Shown here in pieces: positions 41,721 through 49,739 of a DNA stretch of 64,000 nt (positions are counted from its first letter, which is position 1; each line of letters opens with the position of its first letter). The position numbers and the translations under genes were made by a program. This DNA is from Streptomyces akebiae (GTDB lineage Bacteria > Actinomycetota > Actinomycetes > Streptomycetales > Streptomycetaceae). The stretch is from the NCBI RefSeq assembly GCF_019599145.1, contig NZ_CP080647.1, forward strand, positions 9,982,001-10,046,000. Reading direction: 5' to 3'. The notes under the pieces are model-generated. The model made no database searches. It saw only the letters and a list, made by a program, of their open reading frames with translations, and was not told the origin of the DNA.

Positions 41721-42617
41721 CTATGTGGTGCGCCCGGACAGCCGCTCCACCTCGGAAGCGGCGTCGCGAGCCGCCCGTTCGGCCCGGGAGAGGGTGTCGG
41801 CGGCCTCCGCCCGCTGTTTCTCCGCCGCCCGCTGTTGCCGCTCCGCACGCCGGAGGTCCTCACGTGCCTGCCGCAATCGCTCATCGGCGGCCCGAGCCGC
41901 CTCGCGCGCCCGTCCGAGGCGTTCCCGCTTCTCCCGGGCGAGCTGCTCCTGCTTCTCCTGGGCGAGGCGTTCCCGCTTCTCCTGAGCCAGCTGCTCCTGC
42001 TTCTGGCGGCGGCGTTCGGCGACCTCGTCCCGCGCCCGCGTCCGTGCGGAAGGCGACGCGGTCGCCGCTCCGGCCGGACTCCGGCGCCGGTCGGTCCGCA
42101 CGGTCGACGGGCCGGGAAAGTCCGACGGAGGGGTCAGGGCGCTCTCCAGCCGGCCGGTCGCCCACCGGTCGGCCGCGTCCTGGTCGGCGAGCACCGCCCG
42201 CAGGGTCGCCTCGACCTCTCGCAGTACCGGGGCCGACAGCCGGTGCCCGGCCTCGGCGGCCAGTTCGGCGGCCTGCCGGGACATCGCGGAGACGACGCTT
42301 CTGCGCCGCTCGGACAGTTCCTTGATCCCCTCGGCGTCCAGGCTCTGGAAGGCGTCGCGCAGCGCGCGCCCGAGGTCCAGGAACGTCCGGCTCTCCTCCG
42401 GCCGGGAGTGCGGCAACAGGTTCGCCGCCCAGGCCGCGAGCGAGGGGCGGCGGGCGGCACGGATCCGGCGGGCGTCCGCCGCCCGTCCGGCCGCTCCGGC
42501 CTCGGCCGCCAGGCCCTCGCGGCGCGAGACGAACGCGGGCGGTGGCGTGACGTAGAGCTCGTCGAGCACTGTCTCCACCGCATCGCCGTCACCGTCCCGT
42601 TCGCCGCCGCTCCGCAT
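41721..42617 (-). CDS. Coiled-coil protein of unknown function
   Basis: A 298-aa protein. Residues ~1-150 are helical with TVLDELYVTPPPAFVSRREG and a conserved-looking LAAWAANLLPHSRPEES. A disordered linker rich in Ser/Pro/Arg leads to a long charged coiled coil (~195-290) with repeated QEKRERLAQEKQEQLAREK units and heptad Leu/Ala. No signal or membrane segment. Similar proteins annotated only as hypothetical exist in Streptomyces. ATG 42617 is chosen as the first start that keeps the acidic N-terminus; the ribosome site is weak. Confidence 0.7.
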   Translation of the reverse strand: MRSGGERDGDGDAVETVLDELYVTPPPAFVSRREGLAAEAGAAGRAADARRIRAARRPSLAAWAANLLPHSRPEESRTFLDLGRALRDAFQSLDAEGIKELSERRRSVVSAMSRQAAELAAEAGHRLSAPVLREVEATLRAVLADQDAADRWATGRLESALTPPSDFPGPSTVRTDRRRSPAGAATASPSARTRARDEVAERRRQKQEQLAQEKRERLAQEKQEQLAREKRERLGRAREAARAADERLRQAREDLRRAERQQRAAEKQRAEAADTLSRAERAARDAASEVERLSGRTT

Positions 42618-42687
42618 GATCGTCAGGTTCGCCCGGGCCGGCCCGCGGCGCACCTCGAAGGCGCGCCCGGCGCTCGGGCGGACCGGC

Positions 42688-43335
42688 TCAGACCGGCTGC
42701 CGGCCCTCGGTCCCCCGCCGCGAGGTCTCCTCGGGGGTGGCGGCCATGTCCTGGCGCAGCCGTCGGGCCTCCCGGAAGAGGCGGTCGGTCCGGCCGGACA
42801 GGACGCCGCCGAGGAGCAGCTCGGGGGTGTAGAAGGACCGTGCGGCGGCGGCCACCTGCCGTGCGGACAGGGCGATCTGGATGACGTCGGTACGGCGGAT
42901 CGCGTCGATGGAGCTCGCCCAGACGACGCGCCGCACATCCGCCCACGCCAGCGCGCTCATGCACATCGAGCAGGGCTCACCCGTCGTGTACAGCGTGGTC
43001 CCGGACCAGCCCTGGTTGCCCTGCCGCCGTACGTAGTCGTTCATGGCGACCACCTCGCCGTGCAGCAGCGGGCTGTCCGCCTCTTCGTTGACCCCGCTCC
43101 CCAGCACCTCGCCGGTGCGGCTGTCGACGATCACGGCGCCGAACGGCCACTCGGGGTTCCGGCGTGCCTGCTCGATGGCGAGCTCCATGAACCGCTCGTG
43201 CTCGCTACGGGCGATCGGGTCGACAGGTCGGGCGTGGCTCTCCTGGAGCAGGGGCCGGGGGAGGGTGACGGGCGCCGCGGCTCCTGTCACCACGGCTCCC
43301 CACCTGCCGAGAAACTGCCGCCTGTCCGCATCCAT
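42688..43335 (-). CDS. Nucleoside deaminase (CDA superfamily) with Tat-like N-terminus
   Basis: A 215-aa zinc deaminase. The first ~30 residues look like a twin-arginine signal: DRRQFLG followed by a short hydrophobic stretch GAVVTGAAAPVTL. Catalytic motifs are LHGEVVAMND (HxE, ~92) and TGEPCSMCMSALAWADVRR (PCxxC, ~120), as in guanine deaminases and TadA-like enzymes. WPFGAVIVDSRTGEVLGSG forms the substrate pocket. Most relatives are cytosolic, so an exported form is unusual. ATG 43335 has GAGGAGA upstream. The C-terminal ~20 residues are polar and variable. Confidence 0.88.
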   Translation of the reverse strand: MDADRRQFLGRWGAVVTGAAAPVTLPRPLLQESHARPVDPIARSEHERFMELAIEQARRNPEWPFGAVIVDSRTGEVLGSGVNEEADSPLLHGEVVAMNDYVRRQGNQGWSGTTLYTTGEPCSMCMSALAWADVRRVVWASSIDAIRRTDVIQIALSARQVAAAARSFYTPELLLGGVLSGRTDRLFREARRLRQDMAATPEETSRRGTEGRQPV

Positions 43336-43427
43336 GCGTCTCTCCTCACGTCGGGCCGACGATCTCGGAGAGTATCGGTTCCGTTCCTCTGTGTAGCCGT
43401 ATCGGAGTGATGGCCCGCCCCGTGCCG

Positions 43428-44294
43428 TCAGGACCTTGCGCTGGAGTGTCCGCCGGGGCCGAGGAGGCCCGTGGGGCGCAGGGGGTCTTCGGATTCGAGG
43501 CGGGGGAGGGCGCGGCGGGTCGCGCGGAGGACGAGGGGTGGGATCGCGGCCCGGGTCACCTGGGTCAGGCGGAGCCAGCGGGGGATGTAGACGGCGGTGC
43601 TGCGCCGTTCGACCGCGTGCGTCAGGCGGGTCGCCACGGTCTCGACGGGCTGGACGTGCCGGGCGGGAGGCGGCATGTGAGCGCGGATCTCCCGCACGGC
43701 CGTGTACCGGTCGGCGTCGCGGATCAGTTCCGTGTCGGTCCAGCCGAGGTAGGCGATGCCGACGGCCACACCGTGGTGTGCCGTCTCGGCGCGCAGGGTG
43801 TGGGCGAACGCCTCGACCCCGGCCTTGGAGGCGCAGTACGCGCTCATCATGGGCGCGGCGCCGATGGACGCGAGGGAGGCGATCTGCAGGTGGTAGCCGG
43901 CGGTCCGTACCAGGTCCGGCAGGAACGTCCGGGCCGTCTGGGCGCTGCCGATCAGGTTGACGTCGATCACCCGGCGCCAGGTGGCGGGGTCCGACCGGGC
44001 GAAGGGGCCGCCTTCGGCGATTCCCGCGTTGGCGACGACGACCGAGGGCGGGCCGAGGCGCCCGCGGACGATCGCGGCGGCCTCGTCGAGAGCCGCACCG
44101 TCGGTGACATCGACCCGCAGCGCGAGCGTCGTGCCGGGGAGGGCGGCGGCGGTCGCCTCCACTGCCGGTCCGTCATGGTCGAGGAGGGCCAGGCGGGCGC
44201 CCCGGCGGGCGAGCCGGTGGGCCAGCGCCGCTCCGATGCCGCGTGCCGCCCCGGTCACCACGACGGTCCGGTCCTTGAGTGGGCTGTCGTCCAC
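43428..44294 (-). CDS. Short-chain dehydrogenase/reductase (SDR)
   Basis: A 288-aa classical SDR. Cofactor loop VVVTGAARGIGAALAHRLA at ~11-29, NAG motif VVVANAGIAEGG at ~87-98, catalytic Ser in IASLASIG and Tyr/Lys in SAYCASKAG at ~155-163. The C-terminal extension after ~245 has helical, partly hydrophobic character (WLRLTQVTRAAIPPLVLRA), perhaps membrane-associated. GTG 44294 has a strong AAGGAGGG site. It lies 95 bp downstream of the FAD oxidoreductase on the same strand and may share its substrate pathway (lipid or steroid-like; inference). Confidence 0.92.
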   Translation of the reverse strand: MDDSPLKDRTVVVTGAARGIGAALAHRLARRGARLALLDHDGPAVEATAAALPGTTLALRVDVTDGAALDEAAAIVRGRLGPPSVVVANAGIAEGGPFARSDPATWRRVIDVNLIGSAQTARTFLPDLVRTAGYHLQIASLASIGAAPMMSAYCASKAGVEAFAHTLRAETAHHGVAVGIAYLGWTDTELIRDADRYTAVREIRAHMPPPARHVQPVETVATRLTHAVERRSTAVYIPRWLRLTQVTRAAIPPLVLRATRRALPRLESEDPLRPTGLLGPGGHSSARS

Positions 44295-44389
44295 GGCGGG
44301 CCCTCCTTCTGACTTCCTCGTGCGGTTCCGTTCGTCGTGCGGGGCGCCGTGGGCTCCCGGCGCCGCCCGGCTGCCGTCGGAGCGGGGCG

Positions 44390-46021
44390 TCAGCGGCGGA
44401 GCCCGGGTTTTCGACCGGTGCGGTCCCGGTGGGCGAGGACGCGTTGGGCGCGGGTCAGGCCGGGCAGCCGGTGCCGGCGCAGTGCGGCTCGGGCCGCGTT
44501 GGCGCCGGGGGCGCCGTGGACCCCGCCGCCGGGATGGGCGGAGGCGGAGGCGAGGTAGAGACCGTCCACCGGGGTCTCGGGGCGGCCGGTGCCGGGGGCG
44601 GGCCGGAAGACGAGCTGCTGGTGCAGGGCGGCGGTGCCGCCGTTGAGGGCGCCGCCGTAGAGGTTGCGGTCGAGGGACTGGAGGGTGGGCGGGGCCAGCA
44701 CCCGCCGGGCGCGGACGCGGGAGCGGAAACCGGGCGCGAAGCGCTCGACCTGGCGTTCGACGCGATCGGCCATCAGCTCCTGTTCCGTACGGTTCCACGC
44801 GCCCGTGAGTCCCTCGTCGCCCGCGTCGGACTTGATGACGTGCGGCACGTGCGTGTAGGCCCAGGCGGCTTCGGTGCCCGGGGCCGAGCGGGAGGGGTCC
44901 GCGGTCGTCATCTGCCCGAACAGGGCGAAGGGACGGTCGGGTACCTGGCCCATGGCGATCTGGGCGGCACAGCGGGTGAGTTCGTCGACCCCGTCGGCCA
45001 GGTGGACGGTTCCGGCCCTCGCCGCCGCCTCGGCCCGCCAGGGCACCGGCCCGTCACAGGCCCAGTCGACCTTGAACGTGGCGAAGTCCCACTGGAAGCG
45101 CCTGAGGTCGGCCAGCACCTGGGAGGGAAGGTGTTCCGGGCCGACGAGTTCGCCGTAGAGGGCCGGTGCGGACACGTCCGCGAGGACGGCGTTGCGGGCG
45201 GTCACGGTCTCGCCCTCGGCGGTGAGCACTCCGGCGGCCCGTCCGTCGCGCACCAGGACCCGGCGGACGCGCTGCCCGCACCGGAGGCTGCCGCCGCGCG
45301 CCCGCAACCGGCCCACGAGGGCCGCTGTCAGGGCTCCGGCGCCGCCGGCCGGCACGGGGAAGCCGTACGTCTGTCCGAGCATGCACAGGAGCCAGCCGTA
45401 GCCACCGCTGCCCGCGGCCTCCGGCGCGAGGTCGGCGTGCTGGGCGTTCCCGGCCAGCAGAAGCCTGCCGCCCTCCCCGCGGAACTCCTCGTCGCCCATC
45501 CGGCGCACCGGTGTCACCAGGGTGCGCGCCATCCGCAGGCCCCCGGCCGCTTTCAGCCGGACGGCGAGGCGGGCCGTGGCGCGCAGTGGCGGGAAGGGGG
45601 TGAACAGCGCGTCCACGATGTCGGGTCCGAGGCGCTCCCAGGTCGCGTGCAGGCGTCTCCAGGCGTCCCCGTCGCCCGGGTGGAAGGCGTCGAGGGATTC
45701 GGCGGTGACGTCGATGTCGCGGGAGAGCACCGCGCACCTGTCGTCGCCGAGGGGGTGGGCCAGGACGTGCGGGGCGTGGCTCCAGCGCAGACCGTGCTCG
45801 TTCAGACGCAGGCGTGCGAGGACCGGTGACGCGGCGGCGAGGGGGTAGAAGGAGCTGAAGAGGTCGCTGACGAAGGCGGGGTCGACCTCCCGGTCGTGGC
45901 GCACCGCGCCGCCGGGCTCGGGCTGTTCCTCCAGGACCTCGACGCTCCAGCCGGCATCGGCCAGCAGATTGGCGGCCACCAGCCCGTTGGGGCCCGCCCC
46001 GATGACGACGGCGTCAGGCAT
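44390..46021 (-). CDS. FAD-dependent oxidoreductase, phytoene-desaturase/amine-oxidase-like
   Basis: A 543-aa flavoprotein. N-terminal dinucleotide fold AVVIGAGPNGLVAANLLADA at ~4-23 and EEQPEPGGAVRHD. The C-terminal FAD segment is VDGLYLASASAHPGGGVHGA at ~485-504, typical of the CrtI/COG1233 family. Members desaturate or isomerise carotenoids and retinol-like lipids, but many actinobacterial ones are unassigned. ATG 46021 overlaps the SRPBCC stop by 8 bp, showing tight coupling. There is no phytoene synthase or lycopene cyclase next to it, so carotenoid synthesis is not implied. Confidence 0.92.
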   Translation of the reverse strand: MPDAVVIGAGPNGLVAANLLADAGWSVEVLEEQPEPGGAVRHDREVDPAFVSDLFSSFYPLAAASPVLARLRLNEHGLRWSHAPHVLAHPLGDDRCAVLSRDIDVTAESLDAFHPGDGDAWRRLHATWERLGPDIVDALFTPFPPLRATARLAVRLKAAGGLRMARTLVTPVRRMGDEEFRGEGGRLLLAGNAQHADLAPEAAGSGGYGWLLCMLGQTYGFPVPAGGAGALTAALVGRLRARGGSLRCGQRVRRVLVRDGRAAGVLTAEGETVTARNAVLADVSAPALYGELVGPEHLPSQVLADLRRFQWDFATFKVDWACDGPVPWRAEAAARAGTVHLADGVDELTRCAAQIAMGQVPDRPFALFGQMTTADPSRSAPGTEAAWAYTHVPHVIKSDAGDEGLTGAWNRTEQELMADRVERQVERFAPGFRSRVRARRVLAPPTLQSLDRNLYGGALNGGTAALHQQLVFRPAPGTGRPETPVDGLYLASASAHPGGGVHGAPGANAARAALRRHRLPGLTRAQRVLAHRDRTGRKPGLRR

Positions 46022-46541
46022 GGCCGCCGTGCGCCGCGGTCCTGTGCAGCCCGCGCGGGCCCGCGGGCCGTTCAGCCCCGGCCTCGTCCCGGGTCTCCCG
46101 CTCGGGCGCGCCCTGGGCCTCGCAGAGCCGGGCCAGGCGCGCGAGCATCGTGCGGTGCCGCAGTTGGATCACCGCCTCCACGCCCACGTTGTGCAGCTTG
46201 CCGCCCACTCCCTGCAAGGGGTGCTCGTCCGCGATCACCAGGCAGTACGGTCCCCAGGGGCGCAGCAGCAAGGAGATCCGTGCCGTCCCCAGCACGCCTG
46301 CCCGGGCCTCCAGACCCAGCTCGGAGGCCTCGTCGCAGTACCGGACGACCGTCTCGTTGGAGAGGCGCACGGGGCCCACCCGGATCTCGTAGGCGATCGC
46401 CGAACCGACCTGCGGCCACTGCCCCCGCACCGGCTCGGCGGCTGAGGTCCCCACCACCCACTCCGCGTACCGGCTGCCGTCCGCGAGCACGTCCCACACA
46501 GCCTGCGGACTCACCTTGATCAGACGATGCCGAACCGCCAT
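46014..46541 (-). CDS. SRPBCC (START-like) family protein
   Basis: A 175-aa protein of the polyketide cyclase/dehydrase type fold: HRLIKVSPQAVWDVLADGSR at the N-terminus, YAEWVVGTSAAEPV, then VGSAIAYEIRVGP and a C-terminal helix VIQLRHRTMLARLARLC. These helix-grip proteins bind hydrophobic ligands. A ~35-residue polar tail follows. First gene of the SRPBCC-oxidoreductase-SDR unit; ATG 46541 has GGAGG upstream. It may bind or present the substrate of the flavoenzyme (inference). Confidence 0.88.
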   Translation of the reverse strand: MAVRHRLIKVSPQAVWDVLADGSRYAEWVVGTSAAEPVRGQWPQVGSAIAYEIRVGPVRLSNETVVRYCDEASELGLEARAGVLGTARISLLLRPWGPYCLVIADEHPLQGVGGKLHNVGVEAVIQLRHRTMLARLARLCEAQGAPERETRDEAGAERPAGPRGLHRTAAHGGHA

Positions 46542-46681
46542 CACACACCTCCAGTCCGTCCCGTCCCGGTCGACGGCCGAGTGCCCGGCCCGCGCCGACC
46601 CACACCAGGCACGCACACCGCGCGGATGCCCGCGGGCCGACGGCGGGCGTCCCACGGAGTCGCCCGATCGGATGCCGAGGT

Positions 46682-47935
46682 ATGCCCCTGCGGACCTCGT
46701 CGAACAGGGCGACGGCGGTATGGCAAGGAATTTCACGCGTTGGTCATGGGAGAGGGCTGTCAGCGCGGACACGCAGGAGCGACAAGGCAGGCGACGACAG
46801 GAAGGAGAACCGGGGCTCGGCCGTCACGGCGGCGGCACCCGCGCGACAGCACCCGGATCTGTCGTCGCCGCAAGGACTGCTCGCACTGCAGAACGCCACG
46901 GGCAACGCGGCGGTCGTCCAGCTGCTCCGCCGCGCCGGCCATTCCTGGGCCCAGGAGGAGCACCGGCACAGCGCCGACTGCGGGCACCGGGGCGCCGCAG
47001 AGCCCACCGTGCGGCGCTCGGCCGTCCATGACGTCCTGCGCGCGCCCGGCCAACCCCTCGACGACGCCACCCGTACGGACATGGAGGCTCGGCTCGGCGC
47101 CGACTTCTCGGACGTCCGCATCCACGACGACAGTGCGGCGAGGGCGTCCGCCGCCGAGGTCGGCGCCCGCGCCTACACCTCCGGCAGCCATGTGGTCATC
47201 GGGGACGGCGGCGCCGACAAGCACACGCTCGCCCATGAACTCACCCATGTCATCCAGCAGCGCCAGGGGCCGGTCGCCGGCACCGACAACGGCGGCGGAC
47301 CGCGGGTCTCCGACCCGTCCGACCGGTTCGAGCAGGCCGCCGAGGCCAACGCGCGGCGGGTGATGTCCGGCCCTGCCCGGCCCTGCTCCAGGAGACTGGC
47401 CGAGCTGGAGGAAAAGGGACACGGCCGTCTGAAGCTCTACCGCACCATGTTCGCGAGCGAAGCCATCCAGATCATGGAATGGAAGGGAAAGGCCACGGCC
47501 ACGGAGGAATGGCTGAAGACCGAGAGCAAGGACGGCGACGGGATCGCGAAGCGTTTCCGTGAGGCGGTGGCGGACGGCAGCGGAGACGTCGGAGTCATGC
47601 CCGTCAGCAACCACCTGGGTGACGCCGGTCGGGCGGACGCGTATTTCCATGACGAGGAAAAGCAGGTGATGGTCGAGTTCACGCTCAAGGAAGGCGCGCA
47701 CGAACTCCTCTTCCACCCGCAATACATGGCGATATCCGGAGACAAGAGAACTCCCTATCACATCAGGAAGACCCGCGAGGAGGAAACGGGGAGCACCTTC
47801 CCGACGGCCGCGGGCGGTGAGGGAAAACTTCCCGGATTCATCGGACTCAAGCCCGAGGCCAAGGAGCCGTTCAGCCTCTCCCTCGGAGACAGCGACATCA
47901 CACGCCTGCTCTTCCGACTGTCGTGGAGGATGTGA
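46682..47935 (+). CDS. DUF4157 domain protein with unknown C-terminal domain
   Basis: A ~417-aa protein. A basic, disordered start is followed by LALQNATGNAAVVQLLRRAG (~68-87). The DUF4157 zincin-like domain (~115-205) contains LDDATRTDMEARLGADFSDV, YTSGSHVVIG and the HExxH motif in LAHELTHVIQQRQG (~183-196). The last ~190 residues (LKLYRTMFASEAIQIMEWKG, MVEFTLKEGAHELLF) do not match a domain I know. DUF4157 proteins are frequently cargo toxins of extracellular contractile injection systems; no such cluster is in this window. The ATG 46682 start is weak: the best ribosome-like site (GAAGGAGA, ~46800) has no start codon in this frame. Confidence 0.8.
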   Translation: MPLRTSSNRATAVWQGISRVGHGRGLSARTRRSDKAGDDRKENRGSAVTAAAPARQHPDLSSPQGLLALQNATGNAAVVQLLRRAGHSWAQEEHRHSADCGHRGAAEPTVRRSAVHDVLRAPGQPLDDATRTDMEARLGADFSDVRIHDDSAARASAAEVGARAYTSGSHVVIGDGGADKHTLAHELTHVIQQRQGPVAGTDNGGGPRVSDPSDRFEQAAEANARRVMSGPARPCSRRLAELEEKGHGRLKLYRTMFASEAIQIMEWKGKATATEEWLKTESKDGDGIAKRFREAVADGSGDVGVMPVSNHLGDAGRADAYFHDEEKQVMVEFTLKEGAHELLFHPQYMAISGDKRTPYHIRKTREEETGSTFPTAAGGEGKLPGFIGLKPEAKEPFSLSLGDSDITRLLFRLSWRM

Positions 47936-47970
47936 AAGCGGTGAAGGGCGAGAAGAACGTGTAGCGCCGC

Positions 47971-47990
47971 CCGTGAGGTATCCCTCACGG
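47971..47990. terminator. 8-bp hairpin CCGTGAGG-tatc-CCTCACGG
   Basis: A perfect stem with a 4-nt loop, 35 bp after the DUF4157 stop and 46 bp before the amidohydrolase start. It probably ends the DUF4157 transcript; an operator role is possible. Confidence 0.6.
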
Positions 47991-48036
47991 ATCTCCCGCG
48001 TGCGGGGATGGACCCGCCGCCTCGTCGGAGCCGATC

Positions 48037-48939
48037 ATGGGCGCCATGAGTGACATGCCCGTGAGGGAGGAAGCTGCCGGGATCCGCCGCTTCTGGGAGG
48101 CGCTCTCCCTTCCCGGACTCGTCGACGTCCACACGCACTTCATGCCCGAGCGGGTCCTGCGCAAGGTGTGGGAGTACTTCGACAAGCTCGGACCGCTGAC
48201 CGGTGGGATGGAGTGGCCGATCGCCTATCGGCACGAGGAGGCCGAACGGGCCGCCCTGCTGAGGGAGTTCGGTGTGCGGGCCTTCACCTCGATGCTGTAC
48301 CCGCACAAGCCGGGCATGGCCCGGTGGCTGAACGGCTGGGCGGCCGACTTCGCCGGCCGCACCCCCGACTGTCTGCACACCGCGACCCTCTATCCGGAGC
48401 CGGGCGTCGAGGCGTACGTCCGGGAGGCCGTCGAGGCGGGGGCACGCGTTCTCAAGGCGCATGTGCAGGTGGGGGCGTACGACCCGGCCGACGAACTCCT
48501 CGATCCCGCCTGGGGATTGCTGGCCGATGCCGGGGTTCCCGTGGTGATCCACTGCGGTTCCGGGCCCGCCCCGGGCAGACACACCGGCCCCGAGCCGATC
48601 GCTCGGGTGCTGGCGCGGCACCCCCGGCTGCGACTGGTCGTCGCCCACATGGGAATGCCCGAGTACGAGGAGTTCCTCGGTCTCGCCGAGCGCTACGGGC
48701 AGGTGCGGCTGGACACCACGATGGCGTTCACCGACTTCAGTGAGGGGTTCATGCCGTTCCCCCGCCGGGCCCTGCCCCGGCTGGCCGCCCTCGGCGACCG
48801 TGTCGTCCTCGGCTCCGACTTCCCCAACATCCCCTACCCGTACGTGCACCAGCTCCACGCCCTGGAACGGCTGGGCCTCGGCGAGGAGTGGCTGCGGGCG
48901 GTGTGCCACGACAACGCGGCGGAGCTGTTCGATCTGTAG
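48037..48939 (+). CDS. Amidohydrolase-family metal-dependent hydrolase (Amidohydro_2)
   Basis: A 300-aa TIM-barrel hydrolase. First metal motif LVDVHTHFMPERV at ~28-40, KAHVQVGAY (~140), His in PVVIHCGSGPAPG, VVAHMGMPEYEEF at ~203-215, and the last Asp in VVLGSDFPNIPYPYVHQL at ~258-275. The layout is that of ACMSD-like decarboxylases and related hydrolases; substrate unknown. ATG 48037 has GGAG 6 bp upstream; ATG 48046 is an alternative. It runs in the same direction as the ArsR gene, 63 bp away, but the latter has its own promoter. Confidence 0.88.
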   Translation: MGAMSDMPVREEAAGIRRFWEALSLPGLVDVHTHFMPERVLRKVWEYFDKLGPLTGGMEWPIAYRHEEAERAALLREFGVRAFTSMLYPHKPGMARWLNGWAADFAGRTPDCLHTATLYPEPGVEAYVREAVEAGARVLKAHVQVGAYDPADELLDPAWGLLADAGVPVVIHCGSGPAPGRHTGPEPIARVLARHPRLRLVVAHMGMPEYEEFLGLAERYGQVRLDTTMAFTDFSEGFMPFPRRALPRLAALGDRVVLGSDFPNIPYPYVHQLHALERLGLGEEWLRAVCHDNAAELFDL

Positions 48940-48967
48940 GACTGCCGCGCCGTGCGTCAGCCGGCCC

Positions 48968-48997
48968 TTGATATGCAAGTGACGACTTGCCTATGCT
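48968..48997 (+). promoter_or_regulatory. Leaderless promoter with internal operator for the ArsR gene
   Basis: TTGATA (48968-48973), an 18-bp spacer and TATGCT (48992-48997) form a good housekeeping promoter. The GTG start at 49003 is 5 bp past the -10, so the mRNA is probably leaderless. Between the boxes sits GCAAGT-gacg-ACTTGC (48975-48990), a palindrome placed to act as an autoregulatory operator. Confidence 0.7.
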
Positions 48998-49002
48998 GGG
49001 GT

Positions 49003-49308
49003 GTGGCCGACGACCTGTTCAAAGCCCTGGCCGACCCCACGCGCCGGGTCATTCTCGACGAGCTCACCGAGAAGTCCGGGCAGACACTGTTCGAGATCTG
49101 TTCCCGACTGAGCATGAAGCATCAGCTCGGGATCTCGCGGCAGGCGGTCTCCCAGCACCTCGCCGTGCTGGAGTCCGCGGGGCTCGTCGAGACCAGACGG
49201 GAGGGCCGCTACAAGTTCCACGACCTCAACACGGCCCCACTGCGGCAGATAGCCGAGCGGTGGCAGATGACCGACACCCCCGGACCGCGGCAGGAGCACA
49301 CCCCATGA
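49003..49308 (+). CDS. ArsR-family transcriptional regulator
   Basis: A 101-aa winged-helix repressor: ADDLFKALADPTRRVILDEL at 2-21, then recognition helix SRQAVSQHLAVLESAGLVET at ~47-66, and the wing RREGRYKFHDLN. It lacks the CVC-type metal site and belongs to the branch usually paired with VOC/glyoxalase or SRPBCC genes. GTG 49003 is preferred to ATG 48952 or 48973, which lie before or inside the promoter. Its stop overlaps the VOC start (ATGA), so it probably regulates itself and that gene. Confidence 0.93.
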   Translation: MADDLFKALADPTRRVILDELTEKSGQTLFEICSRLSMKHQLGISRQAVSQHLAVLESAGLVETRREGRYKFHDLNTAPLRQIAERWQMTDTPGPRQEHTP

Positions 49309-49697
49309 AGATCCATCTGACCAGTGTCTTCGTCGACGACCAGGCCAAGGCCGAGCACTTCTACACCGAGATCCTGGGCTTCGTGAAGAAGCACGACGTC
49401 CCGGTGGGCGAGAAGGACCGATGGCTGACCGTCGTCTCACCCGACGAGCCCCACGGCACCGAACTGCTCCTGGAACCCACCGGTCATCCGGCTGCCAAGA
49501 CCTACCGGGACGCCCTTGTCGAGGACGGCATCCCGCTCGCCCAGTTCGCCGTGGACGACGTGGGCGCGGAGTACGAGCGTCTGCGCGGCCTCGGCGTGCG
49601 CTTCGTCCAGGAGCCCTTGGAGATGGGCCCCGTGACCACCGCCGTCTTCGACGACACCTGCGGCAACCTGATCCAGATCGCGACGGAGCCGCAGTAG
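49305..49697 (+). CDS. VOC-superfamily (glyoxalase/bleomycin-resistance-like) protein
   Basis: A 130-aa protein with two beta-alpha-beta-beta-beta modules: MKIHLTSVFVDDQAKAEHFY, LGFVKKHDVPVG, then GIPLAQFAVDDVGAEYERLR and the end TTAVFDDTCGNLIQIATEP. Glyoxalase-type metal ligands appear only in part (a Glu in LLLEPTGH). Substrate unknown; ArsR/VOC pairs are common in actinomycetes and may handle electrophiles or aromatic compounds. Start ATG 49305 overlaps the arsR stop by 4 bp. Confidence 0.92.
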   Translation: MKIHLTSVFVDDQAKAEHFYTEILGFVKKHDVPVGEKDRWLTVVSPDEPHGTELLLEPTGHPAAKTYRDALVEDGIPLAQFAVDDVGAEYERLRGLGVRFVQEPLEMGPVTTAVFDDTCGNLIQIATEPQ

Positions 49698-49739
49698 AGG
49701 GCCATCACCCGGAACAGCTCCGGCGTTCACCGGGTGACA

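Noticed and set aside
44390..46021. Carotenoid desaturase (crtI) assignment
   Set aside because: Only family-level motifs match; no other carotenoid genes are adjacent, and the decayed synthase-like gene is 20 kb away.
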